The notes beneath the pieces are model-generated. The model did not search any database and was not told the origin of the DNA. It saw nothing but the letters and a program-made list of their open reading frames with translations. Both the position numbers and the translations under genes were made by a program. 64,000 nt of DNA, from NCBI RefSeq assembly GCF_001941345.1, contig NZ_CP009251.1:2604001-2668000 (forward strand), in the 5' to 3' direction. Positions 9,042 to 17,250 of the stretch are shown here, piece by piece. Position 1 is the stretch's first letter, and the number at the start of each line of letters is the position of its first letter. The DNA comes from Corynebacterium stationis (GTDB lineage: Bacteria > Actinomycetota > Actinomycetes > Mycobacteriales > Mycobacteriaceae).

Positions 9042-10749
9042 GACTATTCTCATTGCCAACCGCGGTGAAATCGCCGTGCGCATCGCCCGTGTCGCACGTG
9101 ACCTGGGCATTAAGTCCATTGCCATCTACTCGGAAGCAGATGCTGGGGCTTTGCACACGCAGCTTGCCGATGAAGCCTACGCGCTGACCGGCAACTCCGC
9201 CTCGGATACTTACATGAATGTCCCCGCGCTGCTCGATATCGCAACGCGCGCCGGCGCTGACGCGATTCACCCAGGCTACGGCTTCTTGTCTGAGAACGCC
9301 GATTTCGCCCGTGCGGTCACAGACGCCGGCATGGTCTGGATTGGCCCGCAGCCAGAGGCCATCGAGTTGCTTGGCGATAAGATTGCCGCCCGTCGCGTCG
9401 CCGAAGAAGTCGGCGCACCGCTGGCGCCTGGTACTTCTGACCCCATCGATGATTGGCAAGAAGCCCGCGAATTCGCCGAAGAGCACGGCCTTCCAATTGC
9501 GATTAAGGCAGCTTATGGCGGTGGCGGACGTGGCCTGAAGGTCGTAGACAACCTCGATGACATCGAGGAAGCTTTCAACTCCGCAGGCCGCGAAGCAATG
9601 GAAGCGTTCGGGCGCGCAGAGTGCTACGTGGAGAAATTCCTCACCCACCCACGTCACGTCGAAGCCCAGGTGCTTGCCGATACCCACGGCAATGTCGCCG
9701 TGCTTGGCACCCGCGATTGTTCTACCCAGCGCCGCTTCCAAAAGCTCATTGAGGAAGCACCCGCACCGGATCTCACCGATAAGCAGCGCACCGGCATTAT
9801 CGAAGGCGCCCGCGCAATTTGCTCCAAGGTTAACTACACCGGCGCCGGCACCGTCGAGTTCATCGTCTCCGAAGACGGCACTATCTCCTTCCTCGAAGTC
9901 AACACCCGTGTGCAGGTTGAGCACCCAGTGACCGAAGCTGTGACGGGCGTGGACATCATAGCCGAGCAAATCCGCATCGCCGCTGGCGAGCCCCTGTCTT
10001 TCACCGAAGATCCAACCTCCAACGGCCATGCCTTCGAGTTCCGCATTAACGCCGAAGACATCCTCAACGGTTTTGCGCCGTGCCCAGGAAGTATCGTTAG
10101 CTTTGAACCCCCAACCGGCCCTGGCATCCGTGTGGATGCTGCCGTGCGCTCTGGCTCCATCATCCCGCCTTACTACGATTCGCTTATTGCCAAGCTGATT
10201 GTGTGGGGCCCAACCCGCGAGGTCGCGCTACGCCGCGCCAAGCGTGCCCTGCGCGAATTCAACATAGAAGGCGTACGCACCGTGCTGCCCTTCCACCGCG
10301 ATATGATGGAAGAAACGGCGCTGACGGGCGACAAGCTCGGGGTGTTTACTGACTGGGTCGACCACAACTACCGCCCATCGGCCGCGCATCAGGTCGAAAA
10401 GGTCGAGGCCATCTACGCCCAGCGCCAGAACATCGCCGTGGAAATCGACGGCAAGCTCATCAACGTTGGCATCCCAGTGGAGTTTTTCAATTCCTCCGCC
10501 CCAGCCTCCAGCCCGAGCACAGACAGCGCGCAGAGCCCTGACGGCGCAGTCACTTCGCCTTTCGATGCCAACCTCGTCGCCTGGAAAGTCGCCGACGGTG
10601 ACTCCGTTTCCGAAGGCGATGCCATCGCTACCGTTGAAGCCATGAAGATGGAATCTGCCATCAAGGCTCCACGCACCGGCACCATCAAGTTGCAGGCCAA
10701 AGAAGGCGACCGGCTTTCTACTTCCACGGTCATCGCGACCATCGAATAA
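9031..10749 (+). CDS. Biotin carboxylase with C-terminal biotin carrier domain
   Basis: 573 residues from the ATG at 9031. The biotin carboxylase core begins ILIANRGEIAVRIARVARDLG and contains the ATP-grasp loop AAYGGGGRGLKVV and the catalytic FLEVNTRVQVEHPVTEAVTG. After a Ser/Pro/Ala linker (about residues 490-510) comes a short biotinyl domain with EAMKMES, in which K539 should be biotinylated. It could serve an acyl-CoA carboxylase, but no acyl-CoA carboxyltransferase gene is nearby. Instead it is co-translated with the KipI-KipA fusion, whose fold is that of the urea carboxylase carboxyltransferase. A partnership is inferred. Confidence 0.9.
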   Translation: MTIKTILIANRGEIAVRIARVARDLGIKSIAIYSEADAGALHTQLADEAYALTGNSASDTYMNVPALLDIATRAGADAIHPGYGFLSENADFARAVTDAGMVWIGPQPEAIELLGDKIAARRVAEEVGAPLAPGTSDPIDDWQEAREFAEEHGLPIAIKAAYGGGGRGLKVVDNLDDIEEAFNSAGREAMEAFGRAECYVEKFLTHPRHVEAQVLADTHGNVAVLGTRDCSTQRRFQKLIEEAPAPDLTDKQRTGIIEGARAICSKVNYTGAGTVEFIVSEDGTISFLEVNTRVQVEHPVTEAVTGVDIIAEQIRIAAGEPLSFTEDPTSNGHAFEFRINAEDILNGFAPCPGSIVSFEPPTGPGIRVDAAVRSGSIIPPYYDSLIAKLIVWGPTREVALRRAKRALREFNIEGVRTVLPFHRDMMEETALTGDKLGVFTDWVDHNYRPSAAHQVEKVEAIYAQRQNIAVEIDGKLINVGIPVEFFNSSAPASSPSTDSAQSPDGAVTSPFDANLVAWKVADGDSVSEGDAIATVEAMKMESAIKAPRTGTIKLQAKEGDRLSTSTVIATIE

Positions 10750-10767
10750 TGCCCGATCACATGAGAA

Positions 10768-10797
10768 AGCTAACCGCGCACCTTTAGCAGGTTAGCT
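10768..10797 (+). promoter_or_regulatory. Inverted repeat before the GntR/FCD gene
   Basis: AGCTAACC (10768-10775) and GGTTAGCT (10790-10797) form 8-bp arms around a 14-base spacer. The right arm overlaps a -10-like TAGCTAAACT 7-9 bp before the ATG at 10810. It may be an autoregulatory site or a weak terminator of the upstream operon. Confidence 0.45.
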
Positions 10798-10809
10798 AAA
10801 CTTGTGGTT

Positions 10810-11424
10810 ATGCTTTTTCAGTCCGTGGCATCCGCAATCAGGGATGCAATCTCTGCTGGTGAGTACCAGCCCGGTCAGCAACTTAGTGAAGTCAAGGCCG
10901 CAGAACGCTTCGAGTGCTCCCGCAATACCTTGCGGGAGGCTTTTACTGAACTAACAGCAGAGCGCCTGGTAGAGCGCATCCCCAACCGCGGGGTTTTTAT
11001 TGCGACCCCGGATACGGATTATGTAAAAGACCTCTATCTCGCGCGCATGGCGCTCGAGCACGCCGGCGTGCTGTGGGGTGATTTCCCCGCCGCTGATCGC
11101 CTCATTGAGCTGGCCGCTTCCGCGCGTCGTTTTGCCGAAAGCGGCGACGCTCAAGCGGTATCTACCATCAACCAGCGATTCCACCGCGCGCTGGTGGCAT
11201 CGCTGGGCTCAGAGACTCTCGATGAACAAATGAGCAGCCTGCTCGCACGCATGCGCCTGACATTCTTGCTGGCGCTGCCACATCTTCCCGATATCCACAA
11301 CGAGCACATTGAAAACAACGTCCGCTTGGCCACTCTTATCGCTGCCGGGCAACGCGAAGAGGCTGCCACGGTTTCCCGTGACAGCCTCCTTAAGGCGTAT
11401 AACTCAATCCGTTTTGTTCTCTAA
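10810..11424 (+). CDS. GntR-family regulator, FadR/FCD subfamily
   Basis: 204 residues from the ATG at 10810 (a GTG at 10804 is an alternative). The N-terminal winged helix has ISAGEYQPGQQLSEVKAAE and CSRNTLREAFTELTAERLV. From about residue 78 an all-helical FCD ligand-binding domain follows, with RMALEHAG, INQRFHRALVA and EHIENNVRLATLIAAGQREE. It sits at the end of the pxp arm and converges on the NRAMP/cyclase arm. The matching FadR-type palindromes in front of both arms make it the best candidate for their regulator. In Bacillus subtilis the comparable kip cluster uses an IclR-type regulator instead. Confidence 0.85.
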   Translation: MLFQSVASAIRDAISAGEYQPGQQLSEVKAAERFECSRNTLREAFTELTAERLVERIPNRGVFIATPDTDYVKDLYLARMALEHAGVLWGDFPAADRLIELAASARRFAESGDAQAVSTINQRFHRALVASLGSETLDEQMSSLLARMRLTFLLALPHLPDIHNEHIENNVRLATLIAAGQREEAATVSRDSLLKAYNSIRFVL

Positions 11425-11432
11425 GCCCTAAG

Positions 11433-12215
11433 CTACGGAACTTGGTACTCCAGGTCCCGGGCGTCAGTCACCAGCATCTTGCCTGGCTCATGCGTAATCG
11501 CCAGACGTGGGCGCGAATTCATCACCACTGCCTGTGGAGTTACACCGCACGCCCAGAACACCGGAATATGTCCTTCGGGGATTTCTACTGGCTCGCCGAA
11601 GTCAGGCGCGGATAAATCTGTAATTCCAATAGCCTCTGGGTTGCCCACGTGCACCGGCGCCCCATGCACCGATGGATAGCGGGAGGTAATCCGCACAGCA
11701 TCGGCAACGCGGTCCGCAGGTATTGGCCGCATGGATACCACCTGCGGTCCCGAGAACATGCCAGCCGGCACGGTGGGGGTGCTGGTGCGATACATCGCCA
11801 CGTTGCGCCCTTGTTCAATGTGCTCCAGCTTGATTCCGTTTTCTACCAGCGCAGTTTCAAAGGTAAACGAGCAGCCAATCAAAAAGGCCACCATGTCCTC
11901 GCTCCAGTACCCAGTCGCATCCGTGACCGTGTCCACGAGCTCGCCTTCTTCGAAGACGCGGTAGCTCGGAATATCGGTGCGGATATCGCCCTCGGGCAGA
12001 AGGGACGAGGAATACTCTCCTGCTTCCAAGACCCCGACGATGGGACAGGACTTGGGGTTGCGCTGCGCAAAAAGCAGGAAGTCAAAGGCGTATTCTTGCG
12101 GCACGGCCAGCAGGTTCGCCTGCATAAAGCCAGGCGCATAGCCTGAGGTTGTAGTCAGGTTCTCAGCGCGGGCAAGCTTGCGCACATCCGCAGCGGTCAT
12201 CTCATGAGGTTGCAC
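11433..12215 (-). CDS. Putative hydro-lyase / D-glutamate cyclase-like protein (DUF1445)
   Basis: 260 residues using the GTG at 12215, which has AGGAG 6 bp upstream; a GTG 11 codons earlier would overlap the NRAMP gene more deeply. Family signatures include [66 protein letters not shown] and [11 protein letters not shown]. The family is found beside pxpA (YcsI in Bacillus subtilis), and its animal relative is part of D-glutamate cyclase, which makes 5-oxo-D-proline. A role in 5-oxoproline or D-glutamate metabolism is therefore likely. It is downstream of and coupled to the NRAMP gene and converges on the GntR gene with an 8-bp gap. Confidence 0.85.
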   Translation of the reverse strand: MQPHEMTAADVRKLARAENLTTTSGYAPGFMQANLLAVPQEYAFDFLLFAQRNPKSCPIVGVLEAGEYSSSLLPEGDIRTDIPSYRVFEEGELVDTVTDATGYWSEDMVAFLIGCSFTFETALVENGIKLEHIEQGRNVAMYRTSTPTVPAGMFSGPQVVSMRPIPADRVADAVRITSRYPSVHGAPVHVGNPEAIGITDLSAPDFGEPVEIPEGHIPVFWACGVTPQAVVMNSRPRLAITHEPGKMLVTDARDLEYQVP

Positions 12216-12238
12216 ATCTGTCTCCTTCTGCTCCTGCG

Positions 12239-13456
12239 TTAAGCCCACATATTCACGATGCCAGAGAAAGCCTTGATGCCGATGTAGATTTCCAGAATCA
12301 GCGCCAGGGAACCAGCGACCAGCAGCCAGACTGGGTGCTTCACGCCTCCCAAGAGGTCACGGCGGCGGAATGCTACCCACATCACCAGGGCGAAAGCGAT
12401 AGGCAAGATGATGCCGTTGAAAGCGCCCGCGAAAATCAGCAGCTTCTGCGGCGCGGAGTTCAAGATGACGAACAAGATGGTGCAGCCGATAACAAAGCCC
12501 ACGGTGAGGAAGTTACGGATACGCGGTGCGACCCGCTGAGTGGTCACGAACGTAATCGAGGTGTACGAAGCACCGATAACCGAAGACAGACCGGCCGCGA
12601 AGAGAACCACACCGAATGCACGGAGACCGAAATCGCCGGCAGCGTGGAAGAAGGCATCGGCAGCAGTGTTGTCTTCAGACAGCGCCACACCGGTTGCAGC
12701 AACGCCTAGCACCGCCAGGAACAACAGCACGCGCATCACACCAGTGATGATAATGCCCATGACGGAGGTAGTGGTGATGTCTTTGACGTGCTCTGGGCCA
12801 GAAAGCCCCGAGTCAATCAGGCGGTGGGCACCAGCGAAGGTAATGTAGCCGCCGACGGTGCCACCAATCAGCGTGGTGATGACAAAGAAATCAATCTGCT
12901 CCGGCATCACGGCGTTCTTCAGAGCCTCGCCCACTGGTGGCTGCGAAACGATAGCCACGTAGAGCATAAGCAGAATCATGATGGCACCGAGTGCTGCGAC
13001 GATGCGGTCTAGCGCAATGCCGGCCTTCTTGGACAAGAAAATGAAGATTGCGATGGCTGCAGACACTACGCCGCCGATGCGCGCGTCGATGCCTAACATC
13101 GCATTGAGGCCCAAGCCAGAGCCAGCGATGTTGCCGATATTAAAGACTACGCCGCCGATGAAGACCAAGATGGCCAAGAACCATCCGAGTCCTGGAAGCA
13201 CGGTGTTGCCCAGTTCGTTGGCGCGTAAGCCGGAGACACACAAAACGCGCCAGACGTTGAGCTGGATTGCGATGTCCACGAGGATACTCAGCAAAATCGC
13301 AAAAGCGAACGCCGCACCCATCTGGACGGTGAAGACGGAAGTTTGGGTTAGAAAGCCCGGACCAATTGCTGAGGTAGCCATGAGGAACATGGCACCCGCC
13401 ATCGCTCCTAATCCTCGTGGCGGATTCTTGGCTGGGGTGACTGTTTCAGCACTCAC
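12239..13456 (-). CDS. NRAMP-family transporter (YcsG-like)
   Basis: 405 residues from a GTG at 13456. It has about 11 hydrophobic segments. The first carries [17 protein letters not shown], in the position where NRAMP metal transporters have the DPGN motif. Here the Asp and Asn are absent, so metal transport in the classical way is doubtful. Members of this branch sit beside pxpA and DUF1445 genes and probably carry an organic substrate such as 5-oxoproline; that is inference. It heads the leftward arm and carries the second copy of the TTGTTGAACAA operator about 60 bp upstream. Confidence 0.85.
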   Translation of the reverse strand: MSAETVTPAKNPPRGLGAMAGAMFLMATSAIGPGFLTQTSVFTVQMGAAFAFAILLSILVDIAIQLNVWRVLCVSGLRANELGNTVLPGLGWFLAILVFIGGVVFNIGNIAGSGLGLNAMLGIDARIGGVVSAAIAIFIFLSKKAGIALDRIVAALGAIMILLMLYVAIVSQPPVGEALKNAVMPEQIDFFVITTLIGGTVGGYITFAGAHRLIDSGLSGPEHVKDITTTSVMGIIITGVMRVLLFLAVLGVAATGVALSEDNTAADAFFHAAGDFGLRAFGVVLFAAGLSSVIGASYTSITFVTTQRVAPRIRNFLTVGFVIGCTILFVILNSAPQKLLIFAGAFNGIILPIAFALVMWVAFRRRDLLGGVKHPVWLLVAGSLALILEIYIGIKAFSGIVNMWA

Positions 13457-13494
13457 GGGAACTCACTTTCGTGATGGGGGTCGCACTTAAAATG

Positions 13495-13506
13495 TGATGC
13501 GCATCA
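13495..13506. promoter_or_regulatory. 12-bp palindrome in the NRAMP leader
   Basis: TGATGCGCATCA is a perfect palindrome between the shared operator (13517-13527) and the NRAMP start. It could be a second regulator site. No matching copy was seen before pxpA. Confidence 0.4.
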
Positions 13507-13516
13507 TCTTAAGCGT

Positions 13517-13527
13517 TTGTTGAACAA
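13517..13527. promoter_or_regulatory. Second copy of the shared GntR/FCD operator
   Basis: TTGTTGAACAA, the exact reverse complement of the 11-mer at 6698-6708, lies 61 bp upstream of the NRAMP start codon. It couples the two arms of the 5-oxoproline module to one regulator. Confidence 0.65.
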
Positions 13528-13609
13528 TCCCGAAAGGGGCATTTAAGCTGCAGCCAATAGCAGCAGGTCACCACGTTACGACGGGGGTAGACCTGCCCAC
13601 CCCCGGACA

Positions 13610-13643
13610 CGAAAAAGCCCCACCGTAGAAACGATGAGGCTCC
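13610..13643 (-). terminator. Terminator after the phosphatase gene
   Basis: Read on the minus strand, AGCCTCATCG, the loop TTTCTA and CGGTGGGGCT form a 10-bp stem including G-T pairs, followed by TTTTT. It ends the pheA-phosphatase unit just before the NRAMP control region. Confidence 0.75.
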
Positions 13644-13667
13644 AAGACAACGCTGAGGCAACTGCTA

Positions 13668-14342
13668 CTAGTCTACTTCTGTATCCGCCCAGCGCGTGAC
13701 CGTCCACTTCCCGAATCCTTGGCCACGCGGCTCCAGAACCACGAAGCGGCAGTTTTGTATGTAGCCAGTAAAGGCGAAGTCTGCATCAATACCGGAGGCA
13801 TGCGTTGCCACCAAACGGATCGCAGCGCCGTGGGAGACCACCACGACATCGTCGTCATCACCAAGTCCCGCGGCGATATTCTCCAGCACTGGCTGATAGC
13901 GCGCCAAAACATCCTGGTAGTTCTCCCCACCTGGACACCGGGCTTCAACATCGCCATCTAACCAGCCGCGCAGCGCCGTGGAATAACTACGATGCGCATC
14001 TTCCGAATTGCTCATCTCATAATCACCGGTAAAAACCTCATGAATTCCCGTGCGCACTTCAACGTCCACGCTAAAAGGCGGCAGCCCGACGGTGGATTCA
14101 AAAGAACGCGCAGCCAGCATCGCAGTCTGCTGTGCACGCAAAGCAACCGAGGTAACAAAACCGCGCAGGCGGCCTTGCTCGCCTTTCCATGCATCAACCA
14201 AATGAGCCAATTCAATGCCCACATCCGTGGCCTGTTCACGGCCGCGTTCGGTCAGTTCTGCCCCGGGTGGACGAGTATCCAGCAAACGTTCTACGTTGGA
14301 AAATGTTTGGCCGTGGCGCAGCAAGATGATTCGTCCAGTCAT
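13668..14342 (-). CDS. Histidine phosphatase (phosphoglycerate mutase family)
   Basis: 224 residues. The N-terminal LLRHGQTFSNVERLLDTRPPG holds the phospho-accepting histidine in the RHG motif, ELTERGREQA is the usual follow-on, and VVVSHGAAIRLVA supplies the second catalytic histidine near residue 170. The branch includes phosphatases and cofactor-dependent mutases, and the substrate is not clear. It lies 10 bp after pheA, an arrangement also seen in other corynebacteria. A terminator follows. Confidence 0.85.
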   Translation of the reverse strand: MTGRIILLRHGQTFSNVERLLDTRPPGAELTERGREQATDVGIELAHLVDAWKGEQGRLRGFVTSVALRAQQTAMLAARSFESTVGLPPFSVDVEVRTGIHEVFTGDYEMSNSEDAHRSYSTALRGWLDGDVEARCPGGENYQDVLARYQPVLENIAAGLGDDDDVVVVSHGAAIRLVATHASGIDADFAFTGYIQNCRFVVLEPRGQGFGKWTVTRWADTEVD

Positions 14343-14352
14343 AACATCAAAC

Positions 14353-15267
14353 CTAGCGACCCGCGCGCACCTTTGCTACCCAAGCCGTTGCCTTATCAAA
14401 CTCCGTAGTATCCAGCTTCGGGCCAGACTGATCCGCTGCCGGCCAAGAACCAATAAAGCGCAAGTTATCCGTACGCAGCCACAGCGCGCGCAGCGCTTCA
14501 GACAAAGGTTCATCTTCAATATGGCCGGCCAAATCGATGAAGAAGTTATAGGTACCGAATTTCTTACGCGTTGGACGCGACTCAATGCGCAGCATATCTA
14601 CATTGCGGTAGGAAAATTCCTGCAAGATGCTCGCCAAAGACCCCGGCTCATGCGGCACTGTAAACACCACCGAGGTGCGGTCATTGCCGGTGCGCTCAGT
14701 AGGCCGGCCAGGCTTACCGACGAGCACAAAACGCGTCGTAGCCCCCTTGACATCAGCTACAGAATTCGCCAGCACATCCAGGCCAAAAATCTCTGCCGCA
14801 CGCTCCGGTGCAGCTGCCGCATCAACCTCACCGCGCGACACCGCCTCAGCCGCAGCGCCATTCGATGACGCCGGCTGGAACTTCGCATCCGGAATATTCT
14901 CCGTTAACCAGCCACGGACCTGCTGGTAGGCAACGGGGTGCGTGGCGATCGTGTGGACATCGTCAAGCGATAAGCCCTTTTTCACCATGATGGCGAAAGC
15001 GACCTCCAAGTCCACTTCCTGGTAGACCTGCAGCGCATCCCCTTCTGTAAAAGCATCAAAAGTAGTCGTCACCGCGCCATCCACGGAATTTTCAATGGCC
15101 ACACACGCAAAATCCGCACGCCCCTCGCGCACGGCCTGGAAAGCCTCCGAGGGGGAATTAACGGGCAACTGCTGCACGTCACTGACCGCGCCCGCCTTCT
15201 CAAAGGCCACGAGCGCTGCCTCAGTAAAAGTTCCTGCTGGTCCCAAAAAAGCCACGGTTGAAGTCAT
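14353..15267 (-). CDS. pheA: Prephenate dehydratase
   Basis: 304 residues, monofunctional. The catalytic domain (about 1-185) begins STVAFLGPAGTFTEAAL and contains NSVDGAVTTTFDAF and TRFVLVG, the threonine-arginine pair being the catalytic TRF motif. The C-terminal ACT domain (about 198-275) has HEPGSLASILQEFSYRNVDMLRIESRP, where phenylalanine binds as feedback inhibitor. It converts prephenate to phenylpyruvate in phenylalanine synthesis. It is divergent from an amidase gene across 33 bp and is followed by the histidine phosphatase gene. Confidence 0.95.
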   Translation of the reverse strand: MTSTVAFLGPAGTFTEAALVAFEKAGAVSDVQQLPVNSPSEAFQAVREGRADFACVAIENSVDGAVTTTFDAFTEGDALQVYQEVDLEVAFAIMVKKGLSLDDVHTIATHPVAYQQVRGWLTENIPDAKFQPASSNGAAAEAVSRGEVDAAAAPERAAEIFGLDVLANSVADVKGATTRFVLVGKPGRPTERTGNDRTSVVFTVPHEPGSLASILQEFSYRNVDMLRIESRPTRKKFGTYNFFIDLAGHIEDEPLSEALRALWLRTDNLRFIGSWPAADQSGPKLDTTEFDKATAWVAKVRAGR

Positions 15268-15300
15268 GCCTTCTAATCTAAACCACTAACGTGGGTGTGT

Positions 15301-16428
15301 ATGGATTCTAGGTTTAGCCTTTCGCAATTGTCCCGTGATTTATCGACGCTGACGCCGCAAGAACATGGCTTTACCTACATTGATATCTCGCGGCGCCCGC
15401 TTGCGGAAGGCCGGTTGTCGGGGTGGATTTTATCTGCGAAAGACCTCAATGATGTCGCCGGGATGCCCACGTCGAAGGGTGCCAAGCACCGCGCCTATAA
15501 CGCTGAGACTTCCGATGCCACCATCGCCGCACTGGAGGAGCAAGGCGCGCTGATTGTGGGGAAATCTGCCACGCCGGAGCTGGGCCTGCGCGTGGATACG
15601 GAACCGGTGGATATGCCGCATCCGGCCAATCCGCTGCATCCCGGCGCGACTCCTGGCGGGTCTTCCGGCGGTGCCGCGGTGCAGGTGGCTCGCGGTTTGC
15701 TGCGCGCGGCACATGGTTCGGATGGCGGCGGTTCGCTGCGCGTTCCGGCTGCGGCCTGCGGCGTGGTGGGCTTCAAACAGTCCGGCACCGACTTGGGCGT
15801 TTCGGGGTTTATCACCCGCACAGTTGCCGATGCTGCCTTCCTCCACGACATCACCCCACGCCCCGCGCCCGCGCGCATTGGCGTGCTCAAGCAGCCACTT
15901 TTCGCGCACACCCGCATCGACCCGCGGCATCTGCGCGCGGTGGATGAGGCCGCCGCACAGCTTTCTGCCGCGGGCTACCCGGTCGAAGAGATTAAGCCCT
16001 ACCCCACCGCCGATGTCACCTTTGAAGCTTTCCGGCATATTTTCACCTCGCGGCTAGCCGGCATGGATGCCGGTGAAGGCTACTTCGAGTGGGTCAGGCA
16101 GCAAGGTCTTAAGGTGTCCAAGCGCATGCTTGCCGATGCCCTCCGCCACGCCTCCGGTCTTCCCCGCCTTTTGGCCGATTGCTGGCAAGTCGATGCGATC
16201 CTCACTCCCATGCTTGCCTATACCCCGCCACCGATTGGCACGTTCTTGGCGCTGGACCACGAGGAGAACTTCATGGAACAGACCCGGTGGTCGCCGTGGG
16301 GTTCGTTGTTTAATGTCGCGCAGCTGCCGGCAATTTCCGTCCCGTGGTCCTCAATCGGCGTTCAAGTAGGCTCAATCACGCTATCTGATGCCGAGCTTTT
16401 GCACCTGGCATCGTCGCTTCACGCTTAA
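15301..16428 (+). CDS. Amidase (amidase-signature family), copy 1
   Basis: 375 residues from the ATG at 15301. The amidase signature is complete: Lys in SAKDLNDVAGMPT, the Ser-rich GATPGGSSGGAAVQVARGL, and the nucleophile in GSDGGGSLRVPAAACG. At 375 residues it is on the short side for the family (usually 450-500). It hydrolyses a carboxamide of unknown identity. The closest relative in the window is the amidase at 30711, which shares the HGFxYI, LSGWI and AKDLxDVAGMPT blocks. It is divergent from pheA and followed 14 bp later by a CPBP protease gene. Confidence 0.87.
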   Translation: MDSRFSLSQLSRDLSTLTPQEHGFTYIDISRRPLAEGRLSGWILSAKDLNDVAGMPTSKGAKHRAYNAETSDATIAALEEQGALIVGKSATPELGLRVDTEPVDMPHPANPLHPGATPGGSSGGAAVQVARGLLRAAHGSDGGGSLRVPAAACGVVGFKQSGTDLGVSGFITRTVADAAFLHDITPRPAPARIGVLKQPLFAHTRIDPRHLRAVDEAAAQLSAAGYPVEEIKPYPTADVTFEAFRHIFTSRLAGMDAGEGYFEWVRQQGLKVSKRMLADALRHASGLPRLLADCWQVDAILTPMLAYTPPPIGTFLALDHEENFMEQTRWSPWGSLFNVAQLPAISVPWSSIGVQVGSITLSDAELLHLASSLHA

Positions 16429-16442
16429 GGTTTTATTTCCTC

Positions 16443-17180
16443 ATGACCGTTTCGGATTCCCCGCAGCGCATCCGCGCGGAAATTCTCATCGTCCTAGCGA
16501 TTACCTTTGGTATCTCCGGCGTACGCGCCATCTTGCGGCTTGTCGATGCCCTCCTAGACCCCGCACCTTTAAACGAACAAAGCGTCACGCTGAATGCACC
16601 GCAGTCTGACTTGGCGTGGTTGGATATTGCGTTGCAGCTGTGCTCGGCTGGGGTGTTATTTGCCTATGGCGCGCTCGCGTTGTTTTTGCTCGCCGGCTCT
16701 GGGATTCGCTTGGCCATGCCGAAACTTTCCGATATCAGCTGGGGTGCCGGTCTCGCCGCCCTGATCGGCATTCCGGGGCTTGTCCTCTATGTCTCCGCCG
16801 TGCACCTGGGCCTGTCCATGGAAGTTATCCCTACCGCATTTACTAACCCGTGGGTTGAAGCGCCCGCGCTGCTGTTATGGTCGGGCGCCAATGCTTTCGG
16901 CGAGGAAATCGTGGTGGTCATGTGGCTGATGACTAGGCTCAAGCACCTCGGCTGGTCACTTCCCGCGATTATCGGCGCGTCTTCGCTGTTGCGCGGCTCT
17001 TATCACCTCTACCAAGGTGTCTCCGCTGGCTTCGGCAATATCATCATGGGCCTCGTCTTTTGCTACTTCTACCACCGCACCGGGCGCGTGTGGCCCCTTG
17101 TCATCGCACATTTTCTTATCGATGCCATCGCTTTTGTCGGTTATTCCTTGCTGGGAGATCTCTCCATATTCGGTCTGTAA
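16443..17180 (+). CDS. CPBP-family intramembrane metalloprotease
   Basis: 245 residues with about six to seven hydrophobic segments. The Glu-Glu pair in NAFGEEIVVVMWLM, the His in LLRGSYHLYQG and the His in LVIAHFLIDAIAF are the three motifs of the CPBP (Abi/CAAX-like) family. The usual Arg three residues after the Glu pair is not seen, so activity is uncertain. Members process prenylated or membrane proteins or bacteriocin-related substrates, and the substrate here is unknown. It starts 14 bp after the amidase gene and ends 70 bp before the LCP gene. Confidence 0.82.
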   Translation: MTVSDSPQRIRAEILIVLAITFGISGVRAILRLVDALLDPAPLNEQSVTLNAPQSDLAWLDIALQLCSAGVLFAYGALALFLLAGSGIRLAMPKLSDISWGAGLAALIGIPGLVLYVSAVHLGLSMEVIPTAFTNPWVEAPALLLWSGANAFGEEIVVVMWLMTRLKHLGWSLPAIIGASSLLRGSYHLYQGVSAGFGNIIMGLVFCYFYHRTGRVWPLVIAHFLIDAIAFVGYSLLGDLSIFGL

Positions 17181-17238
17181 TCCCGCACGAATCCTGCGCG
17201 CCGCTGCAGATTGGTTCTAGATCAGGGCCTAAGGCTTG

Positions 17239-17250
17239 TAGTCTTAATCC
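17239..17250 (+). promoter_or_regulatory. -10 element of the LCP gene, probably leaderless
   Basis: TAGTCT (17239-17244) lies 6 bp before the ATG at 17251 with no ribosome-binding sequence between. Confidence 0.45.

Noticed and set aside
9016..10029. A 337-codon open frame antisense to the biotin carboxylase gene
   Set aside because: It mirrors a well-conserved coding region in another frame, has no family signature and contains cysteine- and aspartate-rich strings typical of antisense shadows.
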